Counted from the first letter of the stretch, positions 36,871 to 47,770 are shown. The stretch is DNA of 64,000 nucleotides from Primorskyibacter sedentarius (GCF_004342065.1 NZ_SLZU01000002.1:1-64000); one strand, 5' to 3'. Made by a program: numbers and translations. Notes: a model not told the origin generated them from the sequence alone.

Positions 36871-39476
36871 GCGATTGCTCCTTCTGTTTCACGACCACTG
36901 CGCGCGTATTGCAGGAAGCCGATCAGGCCAAGCGCGAGAAGTGCCGGGATAAAGACCAGCTCTTTCGGCCATTGGTCTGCAGGGACACGGACCTGGGTGA
37001 TCTCGACAGGCTCATCGCCGTAGAAGTCAAAATCGCCCAGCACTTCGAAGAATGGCGTTCCGGGGAACGGCTCGTCCAGAAGGCTCCGGCCATCTTCCTG
37101 CGTCAGGATCAGGCCTTGCGCTTCAAGTCGCTCTGCACCGGTTCCTTCGCTGTCGATATCGAGAACAAGGGTGGTTTCAGCAGCTTCACCGGTCAAGAAG
37201 TCCGGCCCCGAAACACGCACCCTTGCGACATCGCCAACTTCTGCCTCGTCCATGACCTGTTCAAGCTGCGCGGCCCCGAAATCGGAATAGGGCGGCTGGA
37301 ACCGGTCAAGCACAATGCCGGGACGGAACAGTACGAAGGCGATCAGGACCAGTGCGACGCTCTCCCAGATGCGCGAGCGGGTGATGAACCAGCCCATTGT
37401 GCCAGCGGTGAACACCAGAATGGCGATGGTCGCGACAATGAAGATGATGATACCCTGCACCATTCCCACATCGATCAGCAGAAGATCGGTGTTGAAGATG
37501 AACATGAAGGGCAGCGCCACTGTTCGCAGGCTGTAGAAGAAGGCGATGAAGCCGGTGCGGATCGCGTCCCCGCCAGACACCGCCGCGGCGGCAAAACTGG
37601 CAAGACCAACAGGTGGCGTCACATCCGCCATGATCCCGAAGTAGAACACGAAGAGGTGGACCGCGATGAGCGGAACGATCAGCCCCGATTGCGCGCCCAG
37701 TTCCACGACAACCCCCGCCATCAGAGAACTGACAACGATGTAGTTGGCCGTGGTTGGCAGGCCCATGCCCAGGATCAGGCTGAGGATACCAACCATCACC
37801 AGCATCAGGATCAGGTTGCCGCCCGACAGGAATTCGACAAGGTCGGCCATGACCTGCCCCACACCGGTCAGCGTCACGGTGCCGACGATCACGCCCGCCG
37901 TTGCTGTGGCCAGACCGATGCCGATCATGTTGCGCGCACCGTCGATCATACCGCTGATCAGATCCTGCACACCCTGCTTGAATGCGTTGGCCACTTCGCT
38001 TTCGCCGCGGAACATCGCCTTGAGAGGCCGCTGCGTCAGAAGGATACCGAAGAGCAGGAAGGACGCCCAGAACGCGGACAGACCCGGTGATTTCTGTTCG
38101 ATCATCAGGAAGTAGACCAGCACGATGATCGGCAGAAGGTAGTACAGACCCGATTTGTAGATATCGCCCACCACAGGCAGGGTCACATCTTCGGAATTGG
38201 GGTCATCAGGCTCGAGATCCGGCACCTGAGCGGCGAGATACAGCAACGCCACATAAACCGCGAAGGTCAGAACAGCGAGTATCCAGCCCGCGCCATCCGG
38301 CACCATCGAGGTAATAAGCGCCACCGGGTATTTCGTGCCATAGCAAAGAGCTGCGAAGCCGACGAAGAAGGCCGCCATGCCGCCGATCGTCTTGCCCATG
38401 CTGACGACGCGGTCGCCCAGCGTCGGCATGTTCAGCTTCACCGCTTCAAGGTGAACGATATAGACAAGCGCGATGTAGGAGATCACGGCAGGCAGGAAGG
38501 CGTGGGTGATCACCTCGACATAGGAGATGCCGACATATTCAACCATCAGGAAGGCCGCGGCCCCCATGACCGGTGGCATGATCTGGCCATTGACCGAGGA
38601 GGCAACCTCGACCGCGCCGGCCTTTTCGGATGAAAAGCCCACTCGCTTCATCAGCGGAATGGTGAATGTCCCCGTGGTGACCACGTTCGCGATGGAAGAG
38701 CCAGAGATCAGGCCGGTCGCGGCAGAGCCAACAACCGCCGCCTTGGCCGGACCGCCGCGCAGGTGGCCAAGCGCGCCGAAGGCCATCTTGATGAAATAGT
38801 TGCCCGCGCCCGCCTTGTCCAAGAGCGCGCCGAACAGCACGAAGAGGAAGACGAACTTGGTCGACACACCAAGCGCGATGCCGAAGACACCCTCGGATGT
38901 TATCCACATGTGGCTCATCGCCTTTTGCAGCGAGGCGCCTTTCCAACGGATGACTTCCGGCACGGCCGCAGAAGAGCCGAAGAAGACGTAAAGCAAAAAG
39001 ATCGTGGCGATGATCGCCATTGCCGGGCCAAGCGCGCGGCGCGCACCTTCGAACAGGATGATCAAACCGGCCAGTGCAAACCACTTGTCCGTATTGTCAG
39101 CCAACCCGCCCGAAGAGACGATCTTGTCGTAGAAAAAATAGCCGTAGAGCGCGAGAAACGCTCCGAAGACGCCCATCGCCCAATCCTGGATCGGGATATA
39201 GCTGCGCGGGCTCGATTTCAGCGCGGGATAGGCCATGAAGGCCAGGAAGATAGCGAAGGCGAGGTGGATCTGGCGCGAGTTGTTGATGATGTCGCCGGGC
39301 AGAACAAGGTTTGAAATCGGCGACGCCAGCAGGACTTGGAAAATCGACCAGATCAATGCGACCGCTGCCATGAACAGGGCAATGGCCCCTTCCGGACTAC
39401 GTGCGCCGGCGTCGGAGGATGCTACGAGATCCTGTAGCTCTTCTTCCGATAAAGCGCGATTCTTGTCTTCGGCCAT
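36867..39476 (-). CDS. TRAP transporter fused permease (4TM/12TM) with DUF3394 C-terminus
   Basis: This 869-residue inner-membrane protein fuses the small (DctQ-like) and large (DctM-like) TRAP permease subunits, as usual for TAXI systems. Helices fill residues about 30-650. The large-subunit core shows GSAATGLISGSSIANVVTTG and GMGLPTTANYIV. A C-terminal DUF3394-type domain (about 690-850) contains the soluble DRFQPPYSDFGAAQ region and a last helix. Substrates of TAXI transporters are mostly unknown organic anions driven by sodium or protons. Its binding protein is encoded upstream beyond a hairpin. Confidence 0.93.
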   Translation of the reverse strand: MAEDKNRALSEEELQDLVASSDAGARSPEGAIALFMAAVALIWSIFQVLLASPISNLVLPGDIINNSRQIHLAFAIFLAFMAYPALKSSPRSYIPIQDWAMGVFGAFLALYGYFFYDKIVSSGGLADNTDKWFALAGLIILFEGARRALGPAMAIIATIFLLYVFFGSSAAVPEVIRWKGASLQKAMSHMWITSEGVFGIALGVSTKFVFLFVLFGALLDKAGAGNYFIKMAFGALGHLRGGPAKAAVVGSAATGLISGSSIANVVTTGTFTIPLMKRVGFSSEKAGAVEVASSVNGQIMPPVMGAAAFLMVEYVGISYVEVITHAFLPAVISYIALVYIVHLEAVKLNMPTLGDRVVSMGKTIGGMAAFFVGFAALCYGTKYPVALITSMVPDGAGWILAVLTFAVYVALLYLAAQVPDLEPDDPNSEDVTLPVVGDIYKSGLYYLLPIIVLVYFLMIEQKSPGLSAFWASFLLFGILLTQRPLKAMFRGESEVANAFKQGVQDLISGMIDGARNMIGIGLATATAGVIVGTVTLTGVGQVMADLVEFLSGGNLILMLVMVGILSLILGMGLPTTANYIVVSSLMAGVVVELGAQSGLIVPLIAVHLFVFYFGIMADVTPPVGLASFAAAAVSGGDAIRTGFIAFFYSLRTVALPFMFIFNTDLLLIDVGMVQGIIIFIVATIAILVFTAGTMGWFITRSRIWESVALVLIAFVLFRPGIVLDRFQPPYSDFGAAQLEQVMDEAEVGDVARVRVSGPDFLTGEAAETTLVLDIDSEGTGAERLEAQGLILTQEDGRSLLDEPFPGTPFFEVLGDFDFYGDEPVEITQVRVPADQWPKELVFIPALLALGLIGFLQYARSGRETEGAIA

Positions 39477-39519
39477 CCCTCAGCCCCTTCTGTCATCAAA
39501 TGCAAACTTTTTAACGGAA

Positions 39520-39543
39520 GCGGGGGGCACGATGGCCCCCCGC
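39520..39543 (-). terminator. Attenuator hairpin between the TAXI binding-protein and permease genes
   Basis: GCGGGGGGC (39520-39528) pairs with GCCCCCCGC (39535-39543) around a 6-base loop. On the transcribed minus strand, TTCCGTTAAAAAG follows rather than a U-tract. Such hairpins after solute-binding-protein genes raise that mRNA's level over the permease. Confidence 0.6.
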
Positions 39544-39556
39544 AGCGGTCAGCCGA

Positions 39557-40522
39557 TCATTCGATCAGGCCGGCCTCTTTGTAGTACTTCTCGGCCCCCG
39601 GATGCAGCGGGGCGGACAGACCGTCATTCGCCATCTCTTCTTTCGTGAGGTTGGCGAAGGCAGGGTGCAGTTGCTTGAAGTCGTCGAAGTTATCGAAGAC
39701 CGCAGCGGTCAGCGCATGGACGGCGTCCTCGGACACGTCGGCCGACGTGACGAGGGTCGCACCGACACCGAAGGTCGATACGTCCTCATCGGAACCGCGA
39801 TACATGCCGCCGGGGATCGTCGCCGTACGGTAGAACGGGAAATCCGCGACAAGCTTGTCGACCGCCTCGCCAGTTACATTCACCAGCACGGAATCACACG
39901 CTGTGGTGGCTTCCTGGATCGAACCGGACGGGTGACCGACCGTGTAGACCATCGCGTCGATCTGGTTGTCACAAAGCGCTGCTGACTGTTCAGCCGCTTT
40001 CAGCTCTGTCGCGAGTGCGAAGTCATCCGTGCTCCAACCCATGGCTTCGAGCAGAACTTCCATCGTTGCGCGCTGACCGGAACCGGGGTTGCCGATATTC
40101 ACGCGCTTGCCCTTGAGATCCTCGAAGGACGTGATGCCTGCATCGGCACGCGCCACAACGGTGAAGGGTTCCGGGTGGATCGAAAAGACCGAGCGCAGAC
40201 CTTCGAACGCTTCACCGTCGAACTGCTCCACGCCTTCGAAGGCGTTGTACTGGATGTCCGACTGCGCAACGCCGAATTCCAGCTCGCCCGCGCGAATGGT
40301 GTTCACGTTGTAGACAGAACCGCCCGTGGATTCCACGGAACAGCGGATGCCGTGTTCCTTGCGGCCCTTGTTGACAAGACGGCAGATCGCGCCGCCGGTC
40401 GGGTAATACACACCCGTGACACCACCGGTGCCGATGGTGATGAAGTCCTGCGCCATGGCGGCGGGGGACATTGCGACCCCGGCGACAAGCACAGCAGCAC
40501 CCAGTCCCAATTTGTTAAACAT
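39557..40522 (-). CDS. TAXI-family TRAP transporter solute-binding protein
   Basis: This 321-residue periplasmic protein has a Sec signal ([17 protein letters not shown]) and the TAXI motif region [25 protein letters not shown] right after cleavage, then [14 protein letters not shown] and the [22 protein letters not shown] segment. It captures the ligand and hands it to the fused permease. The ligand is unknown. It leads the three-gene transport operon (binding protein, permease, Usp) and is followed upstream by the RpiR-type regulator on the same strand. Confidence 0.94.
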   Translation of the reverse strand: MFNKLGLGAAVLVAGVAMSPAAMAQDFITIGTGGVTGVYYPTGGAICRLVNKGRKEHGIRCSVESTGGSVYNVNTIRAGELEFGVAQSDIQYNAFEGVEQFDGEAFEGLRSVFSIHPEPFTVVARADAGITSFEDLKGKRVNIGNPGSGQRATMEVLLEAMGWSTDDFALATELKAAEQSAALCDNQIDAMVYTVGHPSGSIQEATTACDSVLVNVTGEAVDKLVADFPFYRTATIPGGMYRGSDEDVSTFGVGATLVTSADVSEDAVHALTAAVFDNFDDFKQLHPAFANLTKEEMANDGLSAPLHPGAEKYYKEAGLIE

Positions 40523-40555
40523 AGATTTACTCCCTTACAGTGGATCAAGTTTTCT

Positions 40556-41416
40556 TCAGCTCGACCAGAACTCTCCCAAGTTTCGGTTTTGCATTTCTAC
40601 GTCCTTCACGATGGCGGCAACGTCACAGTCGCTATTGGCCACCAGCATCGCAATCATCGCCTCCAACAACGCAAGCGTCGCGACATAGGAGGAGAAGTAA
40701 TTAGGACTGTTTGTCGGAACGATGAACGCATGGGTTGCAAAGGTCAACGCCGGACATACGTGACTGTCAGTCAAGACGATGGACTGCGCCCCACGGTTTC
40801 GTGCCATTTCGGCCGCGATGACGGCGCGGCGCACATATGGCGTCTTCGTCACCACCAAAAGCACATCTTCCGCGGTCAGCGCGCTTAGCAACGGGCCCAA
40901 GGCACTGCCCTGTCGCCCGGCCAGGGTCCACCGGCTGTCAAAGTAGTTCACCAGGTAACACAGGTATTCGGTGATCCCGGCCGAGGCGAGGGCCCCAAAG
41001 ACGGTCACGCGCCGCGCCTGACCCAGCGCCTTCACCGCCGAAGCCAAGGCCGCCCGATCCGTATCAACCCGCATCTGCGCGCAATTGGCTTCGCATGCTT
41101 CCAGATGCCTTTCGAACAGGCTTTCGCAGCCATCCTCGCGCAGCTTGCCCGCCTTCTCGGCAAAGCTGGGCATCTGGTTGCCCATCAACCGGCGGGCGGA
41201 TTCGCGCATGTCTTCGTAATTTTCAAACTGCAAAGCCCGCGCGAGCCGGGAATAGGTCGAAGGGCTGATCCCGCTGACCGCCGACACCTGCCGCAAGGAC
41301 CGCGTGGCAACCTCGAACGGGTTGCCGACGACATAATCCGCCGCCTCCCGCAGTTTCGCAGAAAGCAGGGCGTAGTTCGTCGATATCCTTCGGGTCAAAC
41401 CCGGACCTTCTGGCAT
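40556..41416 (-). CDS. MurR/RpiR-family transcriptional regulator
   Basis: This 286-residue regulator has an N-terminal RpiR helix-turn-helix (TRSLRQVSAVSGISPSTYSRLARALQFENY, seen as the SLRQVSAVSGISPSTY turn at about 40-55) and a C-terminal SIS domain (RVTVFGALASAGITEY and VLLVVTKTPYVRRAV) that normally binds a phosphosugar or related ligand. It is encoded just before the TAXI-TRAP operon and divergent from the aminotransferase, so it probably controls one or both. Confidence 0.9.
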   Translation of the reverse strand: MPEGPGLTRRISTNYALLSAKLREAADYVVGNPFEVATRSLRQVSAVSGISPSTYSRLARALQFENYEDMRESARRLMGNQMPSFAEKAGKLREDGCESLFERHLEACEANCAQMRVDTDRAALASAVKALGQARRVTVFGALASAGITEYLCYLVNYFDSRWTLAGRQGSALGPLLSALTAEDVLLVVTKTPYVRRAVIAAEMARNRGAQSIVLTDSHVCPALTFATHAFIVPTNSPNYFSSYVATLALLEAMIAMLVANSDCDVAAIVKDVEMQNRNLGEFWSS

Positions 41417-41615
41417 TGAAGCCCCCCCACAGGGCGAACGCTACGCAAGTGTTTCGTTCTTTGTCAACGATTGAAACGAATGTACTATCACGGGCACCCC
41501 GTCGCGAACGCGCTCTGATTCGCGTTTGCTGAACGGGTGCCGCTGCGGCGGCATTGCCGTGTTTGGTCTGCTTCTGCTTCGCGAAGATTTCGCATCAACA
41601 TCCCGGAAAACCAAA

Positions 41616-42935
41616 GTGTCTCATGTCTTTCCCCGCCATTCGAAGTCCAAACTGCCCACCGTTGTAGACGGTCAGGGGTGCTGTCTGATCGACCGTTCAG
41701 GAAAAAGCTATTTCGATGGCTCTGGCGGTGCCGCAGTTTCCTGTCTGGGTCATGGCGATCAGGAGGTCATTGCCGCCGCAAAGGCGCAGCTGGACCGAAT
41801 CGCCTTTGCGCATACCAGCTTTTTCACGTCGGACCCGGCAGAGCAGCTTGCCGACCGGCTGATCGATCTGGCGCCGGGGGAACTGGACAGGGTTTATTTC
41901 GTGTCCGGCGGATCCGAAGCGATGGAAGCTGCGCTGAAACTCGCGCGCCAGTTCTTTGTCGAAACCGGGCAGCCGCAGCGGTCGCGCGTCATTGCCAGAC
42001 GGCAAAGCTATCACGGCAATACGCTGGGGGCGCTGGCCATCGGCGGAAATGCCTGGCGGAGGGAGCCTTTCAAGCCGATCCTGATCGACAGCACCCATAT
42101 CGCGCCCTGCTACGAATATCGCGGCTGCGAAGACGGCGAAAGCAGCTTTGACTACGGTCAGCGTGTCGCGAACGAACTGGAGACTGAGATCCTGCGCCTT
42201 GGCCCGGAGACGGTGATGGCCTTCGTCGCAGAGCCGGTTGTCGGCGCGACCATGGGCGCCGTGCCCGCAGTCGAGGGCTACTTCAGGCGTATCCGCGAGA
42301 TTTGTGACCAATACGGCGTGTTGCTGATCCTTGACGAGGTGATGTGCGGCATGGGTCGGACCGGCACGCTGTTTGCCTGCGAACAGGACGGCATCGCGCC
42401 TGACATCATGACAATCGCGAAGGGTCTGGGCGCGGGCTATCAACCCATCGGTGCGATGCTGTGCACCAGTGCGATTTACGACGCCATCGCCTCCGGGTCG
42501 GGCTTTTTTCAGCACGGGCACACCTATATCGGCCACGCCACCGCCGCCGCCGTGGGCAATGCCGTTCTGTCGCGCCTTGTTGATGACGGTCTCGTCAGCG
42601 CCTGCGCCGTGATGGGCGAGAAATTACAGGCGGCCCTGGAAGACCGGTTCGGGCAACACCCGCATGTCGGCGATATCCGGGGGCGCGGCCTGTTCCGCGG
42701 GCTGGAACTGGTGGCCGACCGCGAAACGAAGGCCCCGTTCGACCCGGCGCTGCGCCTGAACGCAAAGGTCAAGGCCGCAGCGTTCGATGCGGGGCTGGCC
42801 TGCTACCCGATGGGGGGCACCATCGACGGGGTGAAGGGCGACCATGTCCTGCTCGCTCCCCCTTTCATCATGACCGACGAACAGGTCACCGAAGTGGTCG
42901 ACAAGCTGGAAATCGCGCTGAACAAAGCGATCTGA
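41616..42935 (+). CDS. Class III pyridoxal-phosphate aminotransferase
   Basis: This 439-residue enzyme carries the class III features: GGAAVSCLGHGDQEV near the start, the PLP phosphate loop VSGGSEAMEAALKLAR, YHGNTLGAL, LILDEVMCGMGRTG with the PLP-ring Asp, and the Schiff-base lysine in TIAKGLGAGYQPIGAML. The amino donor is not predictable. The start chosen is a GTG at 41616, since the upstream part of the frame has no homology. It is followed by adenine deaminase and divergent from the RpiR regulator, suggesting catabolism of an imported amine. Confidence 0.88.
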   Translation: MSHVFPRHSKSKLPTVVDGQGCCLIDRSGKSYFDGSGGAAVSCLGHGDQEVIAAAKAQLDRIAFAHTSFFTSDPAEQLADRLIDLAPGELDRVYFVSGGSEAMEAALKLARQFFVETGQPQRSRVIARRQSYHGNTLGALAIGGNAWRREPFKPILIDSTHIAPCYEYRGCEDGESSFDYGQRVANELETEILRLGPETVMAFVAEPVVGATMGAVPAVEGYFRRIREICDQYGVLLILDEVMCGMGRTGTLFACEQDGIAPDIMTIAKGLGAGYQPIGAMLCTSAIYDAIASGSGFFQHGHTYIGHATAAAVGNAVLSRLVDDGLVSACAVMGEKLQAALEDRFGQHPHVGDIRGRGLFRGLELVADRETKAPFDPALRLNAKVKAAAFDAGLACYPMGGTIDGVKGDHVLLAPPFIMTDEQVTEVVDKLEIALNKAI

Positions 42936-43007
42936 CCGCATCCTGCCTCTGGACCCTCCTGTCGCTTTCCGGTCTGCTGGTCGCGAAGCAGACAGGAGGC
43001 CCCCATC

Positions 43008-44705
43008 ATGGCAGATCTCGAGACCCGTATCGCCGCCGGACGCGGCGATGACCCCGCCGATATCGTCTTGCGGGGAGGAAAGATTCTGGATCTTGTGACA
43101 GGCGAGCTTTTGGACGGCGACGTTGCCATTCTGGGCGACACCATTATCGGCACCTGTGACAGCTATGACGGGCGCAAGGTCATTGACGTCACCGGGCTGA
43201 CCCTCGTGCCCGGCTTCATCGACACGCATCTGCATATCGAAAGCTCCTGCATCACGCCCTTTGAGTTCGACCGTTGCGTCGCCCCGCGCGGGGTGACCAC
43301 CGCCATCTGTGACCCGCACGAGATTGCCAATGTGGTGGGCGTGGAAGGCATCCGGTATTTCCAGCAGGCCAGCGCACATACGGTGATGGATATTCGCGTG
43401 CAGCTGTCCTCCTGCGTGCCGTCGACGCATATGGAAACCGCTGGTGCGGAAATCCTTGCCGATGACCTCAAGGCGCTAATGGGGCATCCGTCCGGCATCG
43501 GGCTGGCAGAGTTCATGAACTATCCCGGCGTCATTCACTGCGACCCGCAGGCCATGGCCAAGCTGCGCCTGTTCGAGGGCGGCCACGTGGACGGCCACTG
43601 CCCCCAGCTGTCGGGACGCGACCTGAACGCCTATATCGCCGCAGGGATCAGCACGGAACACGAGGCGACCACCGCCGCAGAGGCCCGCGAGAAGCTGCAA
43701 AAGGGGATGCGGGTCCTTATCCGCGAAGGCTCCGTCTCCAAGGATCTGCACGCGTTGCAACCCGTACTGACAGAGCGTACCGCCCCCTACATGTGCCTGT
43801 GCACGGATGACCGCAATCCGCTGGACATCGCAGAACACGGGCATCTTGATTACATCATCCGGACGCTGATCGCACTGGGCACGCCGCCGCTGGCCGCCTA
43901 TCGGGCAGCATCGCTTTCGGCGGCCGAGGCATTCGGGCTGAAGGATCGCGGGCTGATCGCGCCGGGTAAGCGCGCCGATATTGTCGCAGTGGAGAGCCTT
44001 GAGGATTGCCACGCGCAGACGGTCTTCTGCGGCGGCGTGCTGGTTGATGCTGCCGCCTTTGATGCCCGCAAAGAGGTGCCGCCCGTCGGCCGCAACTCTG
44101 TCAAGGCGCCGAGGTTGACGCCTGCAAGCTTCCGCAGCACCGGCAACCGCGAAGCCACCGACGTGATCGGCATCGTAGAAGGCAAGATCATCACGCAGCA
44201 CCTGACAGAGGGCATCCCGATCATCGATGGCGACAAGGCACCCGACACGTCGCGCGACCTGATCCGCATCGCAGTGGTCGAACGGCACGGCAAGAACGGC
44301 AATATCGCCACCGGGTTCGTTCGGGGCTTTGGGCTGCAGAAAGGGGCTATCGCCTCGACTGTCTGTCACGATCACCACAATATCGCCTGTGTCGGCGCGG
44401 ATTATGCCGACATGGCGCTGGCATCGAACCGGCTGGCAGAGATCGAGGGCGGATTCGTCGTCGCCTGCGACGGTAAGGTGCTGGCAGAGCTCGCGCTTCC
44501 CGTCGCGGGGCTGATGAGCCTGTCCCCTTTCGAGGAAGTCCGCGACCGGCTGATTGACCTGCGCGCCGCCGCGAAGGAGCTGGGCGTTGTACTGGAAGAA
44601 CCCTTCCTGCAGCTGGCTTTCCTTGCCTTGCCGGTCATCCCCGCGTTGAAGATCACGGATCGTGGCATGGTCGATGTGACCCGGTTCGAGATCATTCCGG
44701 GCTGA
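43008..44705 (+). CDS. ade: Adenine deaminase
   Basis: This 565-residue metal-dependent amidohydrolase converts adenine to hypoxanthine plus ammonia. The metal-binding HLHIESS (about 65-71), the [15 protein letters not shown] segment and [11 protein letters not shown] are those of the Ade family, and the C-terminal [13 protein letters not shown]-type region (STVCHDHHN) is also typical. Length is normal. The start at 43008 comes about 70 bases after the aminotransferase, likely the same transcript. Confidence 0.95.
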   Translation: MADLETRIAAGRGDDPADIVLRGGKILDLVTGELLDGDVAILGDTIIGTCDSYDGRKVIDVTGLTLVPGFIDTHLHIESSCITPFEFDRCVAPRGVTTAICDPHEIANVVGVEGIRYFQQASAHTVMDIRVQLSSCVPSTHMETAGAEILADDLKALMGHPSGIGLAEFMNYPGVIHCDPQAMAKLRLFEGGHVDGHCPQLSGRDLNAYIAAGISTEHEATTAAEAREKLQKGMRVLIREGSVSKDLHALQPVLTERTAPYMCLCTDDRNPLDIAEHGHLDYIIRTLIALGTPPLAAYRAASLSAAEAFGLKDRGLIAPGKRADIVAVESLEDCHAQTVFCGGVLVDAAAFDARKEVPPVGRNSVKAPRLTPASFRSTGNREATDVIGIVEGKIITQHLTEGIPIIDGDKAPDTSRDLIRIAVVERHGKNGNIATGFVRGFGLQKGAIASTVCHDHHNIACVGADYADMALASNRLAEIEGGFVVACDGKVLAELALPVAGLMSLSPFEEVRDRLIDLRAAAKELGVVLEEPFLQLAFLALPVIPALKITDRGMVDVTRFEIIPG

Positions 44706-44834
44706 TCTGACTGCGCCTTTCGACAGCGATTCCCAGCGATCGTTTTCTATGGCTTGCGGGTCGGTTCATGTTGCGTTGCAGCGCGCATGAAGGCATGGTC
44801 CGGCGCGACTGACTTTTTTCCAAGGGGTTTTACG

Positions 44835-46520
44835 GTGACGATAACGGTCAATCTTTCCAGCCATAATCTGGACTATTTCGACGCGCTTGACCTAAGCGGA
44901 TTGGACGCTTTGTCGCTTGATTTCGGCAGCGCGCTCGTTCCCTTCGACGCAGCATTTGACGGAGGCAGCGTCACGCGACTGACATCCAGCCGCATCTCGA
45001 TCAGCAATGACGGTTATGCCGTCAACCTATTGGGGCGAGGCATTTCGCCCACGTCGTCCGTCGATGCTTTGGGCAGAGCGTTGGAAAGCGGGACCGCCAG
45101 GGGAACGCTGACAGGGTTGACGCTTACAGACCAGGGTACCGAAGTCGTCGGCCTGAGCCTCACCGCATCCTCCCTGCAGCTGCGTTATGACGATCTCGAG
45201 CTGGAGCTAACAGGCACCTTCCCGACCGGTCTGGGTGATGTGTTGTCCGCGATGATTGCCATCGTTGAACTGTCAGATCCCTATTTCCTTTCAAACGCGG
45301 AAATCGCTGAATACGAGGCCGCGCTTGCAGGCTATCAGGTCAGCGGCATGTCAGTATCTCAGTCCGGCTCCGAGATTGTCTCGGTCAGCCTTGGCAGAAA
45401 CGTCGTATCCGTAAAGGTCGACGACTTCACGATAGAGGTGAACGGCCGCTTTCCGACCGACCTTGGGAGTTCGTCCTCGCTTACCGAGCTGCTGCCCGCC
45501 CTTCTGGATGGGGACGGGGATCTGGACCCAGATACGCTGAACGGGCTGCGGATCGACAATGTCACGCTCTTGGCACCGAACAATGCGCAGATCCTGCGTG
45601 CCACCGGGGATTTCATCGCGGACCTGTCCGACCCCTATGCGGACGAGACCTATCTGGTAGACGGCGTGGCCTTTGACCACGTCCATATCGACGTCGCGAT
45701 TGGCGGACAAACCAGCAATCGCATCGTGACAGACGCCGCCAGCAGCTTTGTCGCCGGACTGGCCGGCGATGACACGATCATCGGCAATTACGGCAACGAA
45801 GTGCTTGCCGGGAACAAGGGCAACGACATCCTGGCCGCAAACGGCGCCAACACGGTGTTGCAGGGGGGGCAGGGCAGTGACCGGCTACGCGGATCGGGCT
45901 TTGCCGATGAGCTGTTTGGCGGGGACGGCGCGGATACCATCTTTGGTGCGCAGGGCGACGACTTCATCTTTGGTGGAGACACGTCAAACGACAAGCGCGA
46001 CCTCGTCTATGGTGGGGGCGGAAACGACCGCATTGACGGCGGCCATGGCAATGACGAGCTGCGAGGCGACGCGGGCAATGACACGATCGCCGGCGGCTTC
46101 GGCGCGGACACCATCCTTGGCGGCAATGGGGATGACGTGCTGACCGGATCGTCCTTTTCAGACCGCATCATTGGCGGAAAGGGTAAGGATTTCATCAACG
46201 GGGGCTTCGGGTTTGACCGTCTGGTTGGCGGCAGCGATGCGGACCAGTTCTTTCATGTCGGCGTGCGCGGCCACGGCTCCGACTGGGTGCAAGATTACGA
46301 TTCCGCCGAGGGCGATGTCCTGAGAACCGGCATCGCGCGGTCTTCGGCTTCGGACTACCTCGTTCGCTTTGCCGATACCGGTGCGGCCGATGCTTCGGCG
46401 GCCGAGGCGTTTGTCAGTTACCGGCCGACAGGTCAGATACTCTGGGTTCTGATCGATGGCGCGGCACAGGATGAAATCAACCTGCAGATAGGCGGTCAGG
46501 TCTACGACCTGCTCGCCTGA
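44835..46520 (+). CDS. Secreted RTX (calcium-binding repeat) protein
   Basis: This 561-residue acidic protein has no Sec signal. Residues about 1-300 hold beta-rich, Leu/Ser/Asp-rich sequence of unknown role with internal near-repeats (LTGLTLTDQGTEVVGLSLTASSLQL versus GMSVSQSGSEIVSVSLGRNVVSV patterns). Residues about 315-490 carry at least eight RTX nonapeptides of GGxGxDxUx type, such as GGDGADTIF, GGAGNDR-like and GGNGDDVLT. The C-terminus (GQVYDLLA) fits a type I secretion signal. No type I exporter genes adjoin. The start chosen is a GTG at 44835 after AAGGGG. Function is unknown. Confidence 0.85.
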   Translation: MTITVNLSSHNLDYFDALDLSGLDALSLDFGSALVPFDAAFDGGSVTRLTSSRISISNDGYAVNLLGRGISPTSSVDALGRALESGTARGTLTGLTLTDQGTEVVGLSLTASSLQLRYDDLELELTGTFPTGLGDVLSAMIAIVELSDPYFLSNAEIAEYEAALAGYQVSGMSVSQSGSEIVSVSLGRNVVSVKVDDFTIEVNGRFPTDLGSSSSLTELLPALLDGDGDLDPDTLNGLRIDNVTLLAPNNAQILRATGDFIADLSDPYADETYLVDGVAFDHVHIDVAIGGQTSNRIVTDAASSFVAGLAGDDTIIGNYGNEVLAGNKGNDILAANGANTVLQGGQGSDRLRGSGFADELFGGDGADTIFGAQGDDFIFGGDTSNDKRDLVYGGGGNDRIDGGHGNDELRGDAGNDTIAGGFGADTILGGNGDDVLTGSSFSDRIIGGKGKDFINGGFGFDRLVGGSDADQFFHVGVRGHGSDWVQDYDSAEGDVLRTGIARSSASDYLVRFADTGAADASAAEAFVSYRPTGQILWVLIDGAAQDEINLQIGGQVYDLLA

Positions 46521-46545
46521 TCGGAACGGCACCCGGCGATAAAGC

Positions 46546-46570
46546 GCGTCCGGCACAGACAGCCGGACGC
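46546..46570. terminator. Terminator between the RTX gene and rlmN
   Basis: GCGTCCGGC (46546-46554) pairs with GCCGGACGC (46562-46570), a 9-bp perfect stem with a 7-base loop placed between convergent genes. It can serve both. Confidence 0.7.
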
Positions 46571-46588
46571 CTTAGCGTATTCACTGCA

Positions 46589-47770
46589 TCAAAGGCCGGT
46601 TTCCTGCGCGATCTGCGCGCGGGATTTGCGGGCCCGTTCGGTCGCCGATTTCAACTGCCCACAGGCTGCCATGATATCCTCGCCCCGCGGCGTGCGGATG
46701 GGCGAGGCATAGCCGGCCTTGTAGATGATATCGGCAAATGCATGGATCCGGTTATTCGAAGACCGCTGATACGGCGCGCCGGGCCATTCATTGAACGGGA
46801 TCAGGTTGATCTTGGCCGGTATGCCCTCGATCAGCTTGATCAGCCGCTGCGCGTCTTCATCGCTGTCATTCACATCCTTGAGCATCACATATTCAAAGGT
46901 GATACGCTCCGAATTCGACAGGCGCGGGTATTCCCGAAGGGCGTTCAGCAGCGCCTCGATGTTCCACTTCTTGTTGATCGGCACCAGCTTGTCGCGCACC
47001 TCGTCGGTGGTCGCGTGAAAGCTGACCGCCAGAAGGCAGCCGATCTCTTCGGCCGTCTTGGCGATCTCGGGCACGACCCCGCTTGTCGACAGGGTGATGC
47101 GGCGGCGCGAGAGCGAAATACCTTCACCATCCATGGCGATCTTCATCGCGTCGCGCACGTTGTCGAAATTATAAAGCGGCTCTCCCATCCCCATCAGCAC
47201 GATATTGGACAAAAGGCGCGGCCCGTTTTCACCAGTGCCAGTGCCCGGCTCCGGCCATTCGCCCAGATCGTCACGGGCCAGCATGATCTGCCCCACGATT
47301 TCCGCCGCCGTCAGATTGCGCACCAGCTTTTGCGTGCCGGTGTGGCAGAAAGAGCAGGTCAGCGTGCAACCCACCTGGCTGGAAATACACAGCGTCCCGC
47401 GATCCGTCTCGGGAATGTAAACGACCTCCACCTCGTGGCCGCCCGCGATCCGCACAAGGTATTTGCGCGTCCCGTCCGAGGACACCTGACGCGTCACGAT
47501 CTCTGGCAGCGAGATCACGAATGTCCGGGCCAGCATCGCGCGGTAATCCTTGGCCAGATTGGTCATCTGGTCGAAATCGCGCACCCCCCAGTGATAGATC
47601 CATTGCCAGATCTGCCCGGCGCGCATCTTGGCCTGCTTTTCCGGGGTGCCCGCTTCTATCAGTGCCGAACGCAGATTTTCCCGCGTCAGCCCGACAAGAT
47701 TCACGGGCCCTTCCGGCAACTTGCGAGGGATAGTGGCGACATCTTGTGTAATCGGCGCGCTGGCGGGCAT
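46589..47770 (-). CDS. rlmN: 23S rRNA (adenine2503-C2)/tRNA adenine37 methyltransferase RlmN
   Basis: This 393-residue radical SAM enzyme makes 2-methyladenosine in 23S rRNA and some tRNAs, supporting translation accuracy. The 4Fe-4S motif CxxxCxxC appears as CTLTCSFC (about 155-162). SAM-contact motifs include [13 protein letters not shown] and [14 protein letters not shown], and the C-terminal cysteine that forms the methyl intermediate is in MAACGQLK. The start is the ATG at 47770; the longer frame lacks homology. Confidence 0.96.
   Translation of the reverse strand: MPASAPITQDVATIPRKLPEGPVNLVGLTRENLRSALIEAGTPEKQAKMRAGQIWQWIYHWGVRDFDQMTNLAKDYRAMLARTFVISLPEIVTRQVSSDGTRKYLVRIAGGHEVEVVYIPETDRGTLCISSQVGCTLTCSFCHTGTQKLVRNLTAAEIVGQIMLARDDLGEWPEPGTGTGENGPRLLSNIVLMGMGEPLYNFDNVRDAMKIAMDGEGISLSRRRITLSTSGVVPEIAKTAEEIGCLLAVSFHATTDEVRDKLVPINKKWNIEALLNALREYPRLSNSERITFEYVMLKDVNDSDEDAQRLIKLIEGIPAKINLIPFNEWPGAPYQRSSNNRIHAFADIIYKAGYASPIRTPRGEDIMAACGQLKSATERARKSRAQIAQETGL

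Noticed and set aside
45760-46250. Repetitive DNA resembling an array
   Set aside because: The periodicity comes from 27-base codon sets for RTX nonapeptides and there are no constant repeats or spacers, so it is not CRISPR.
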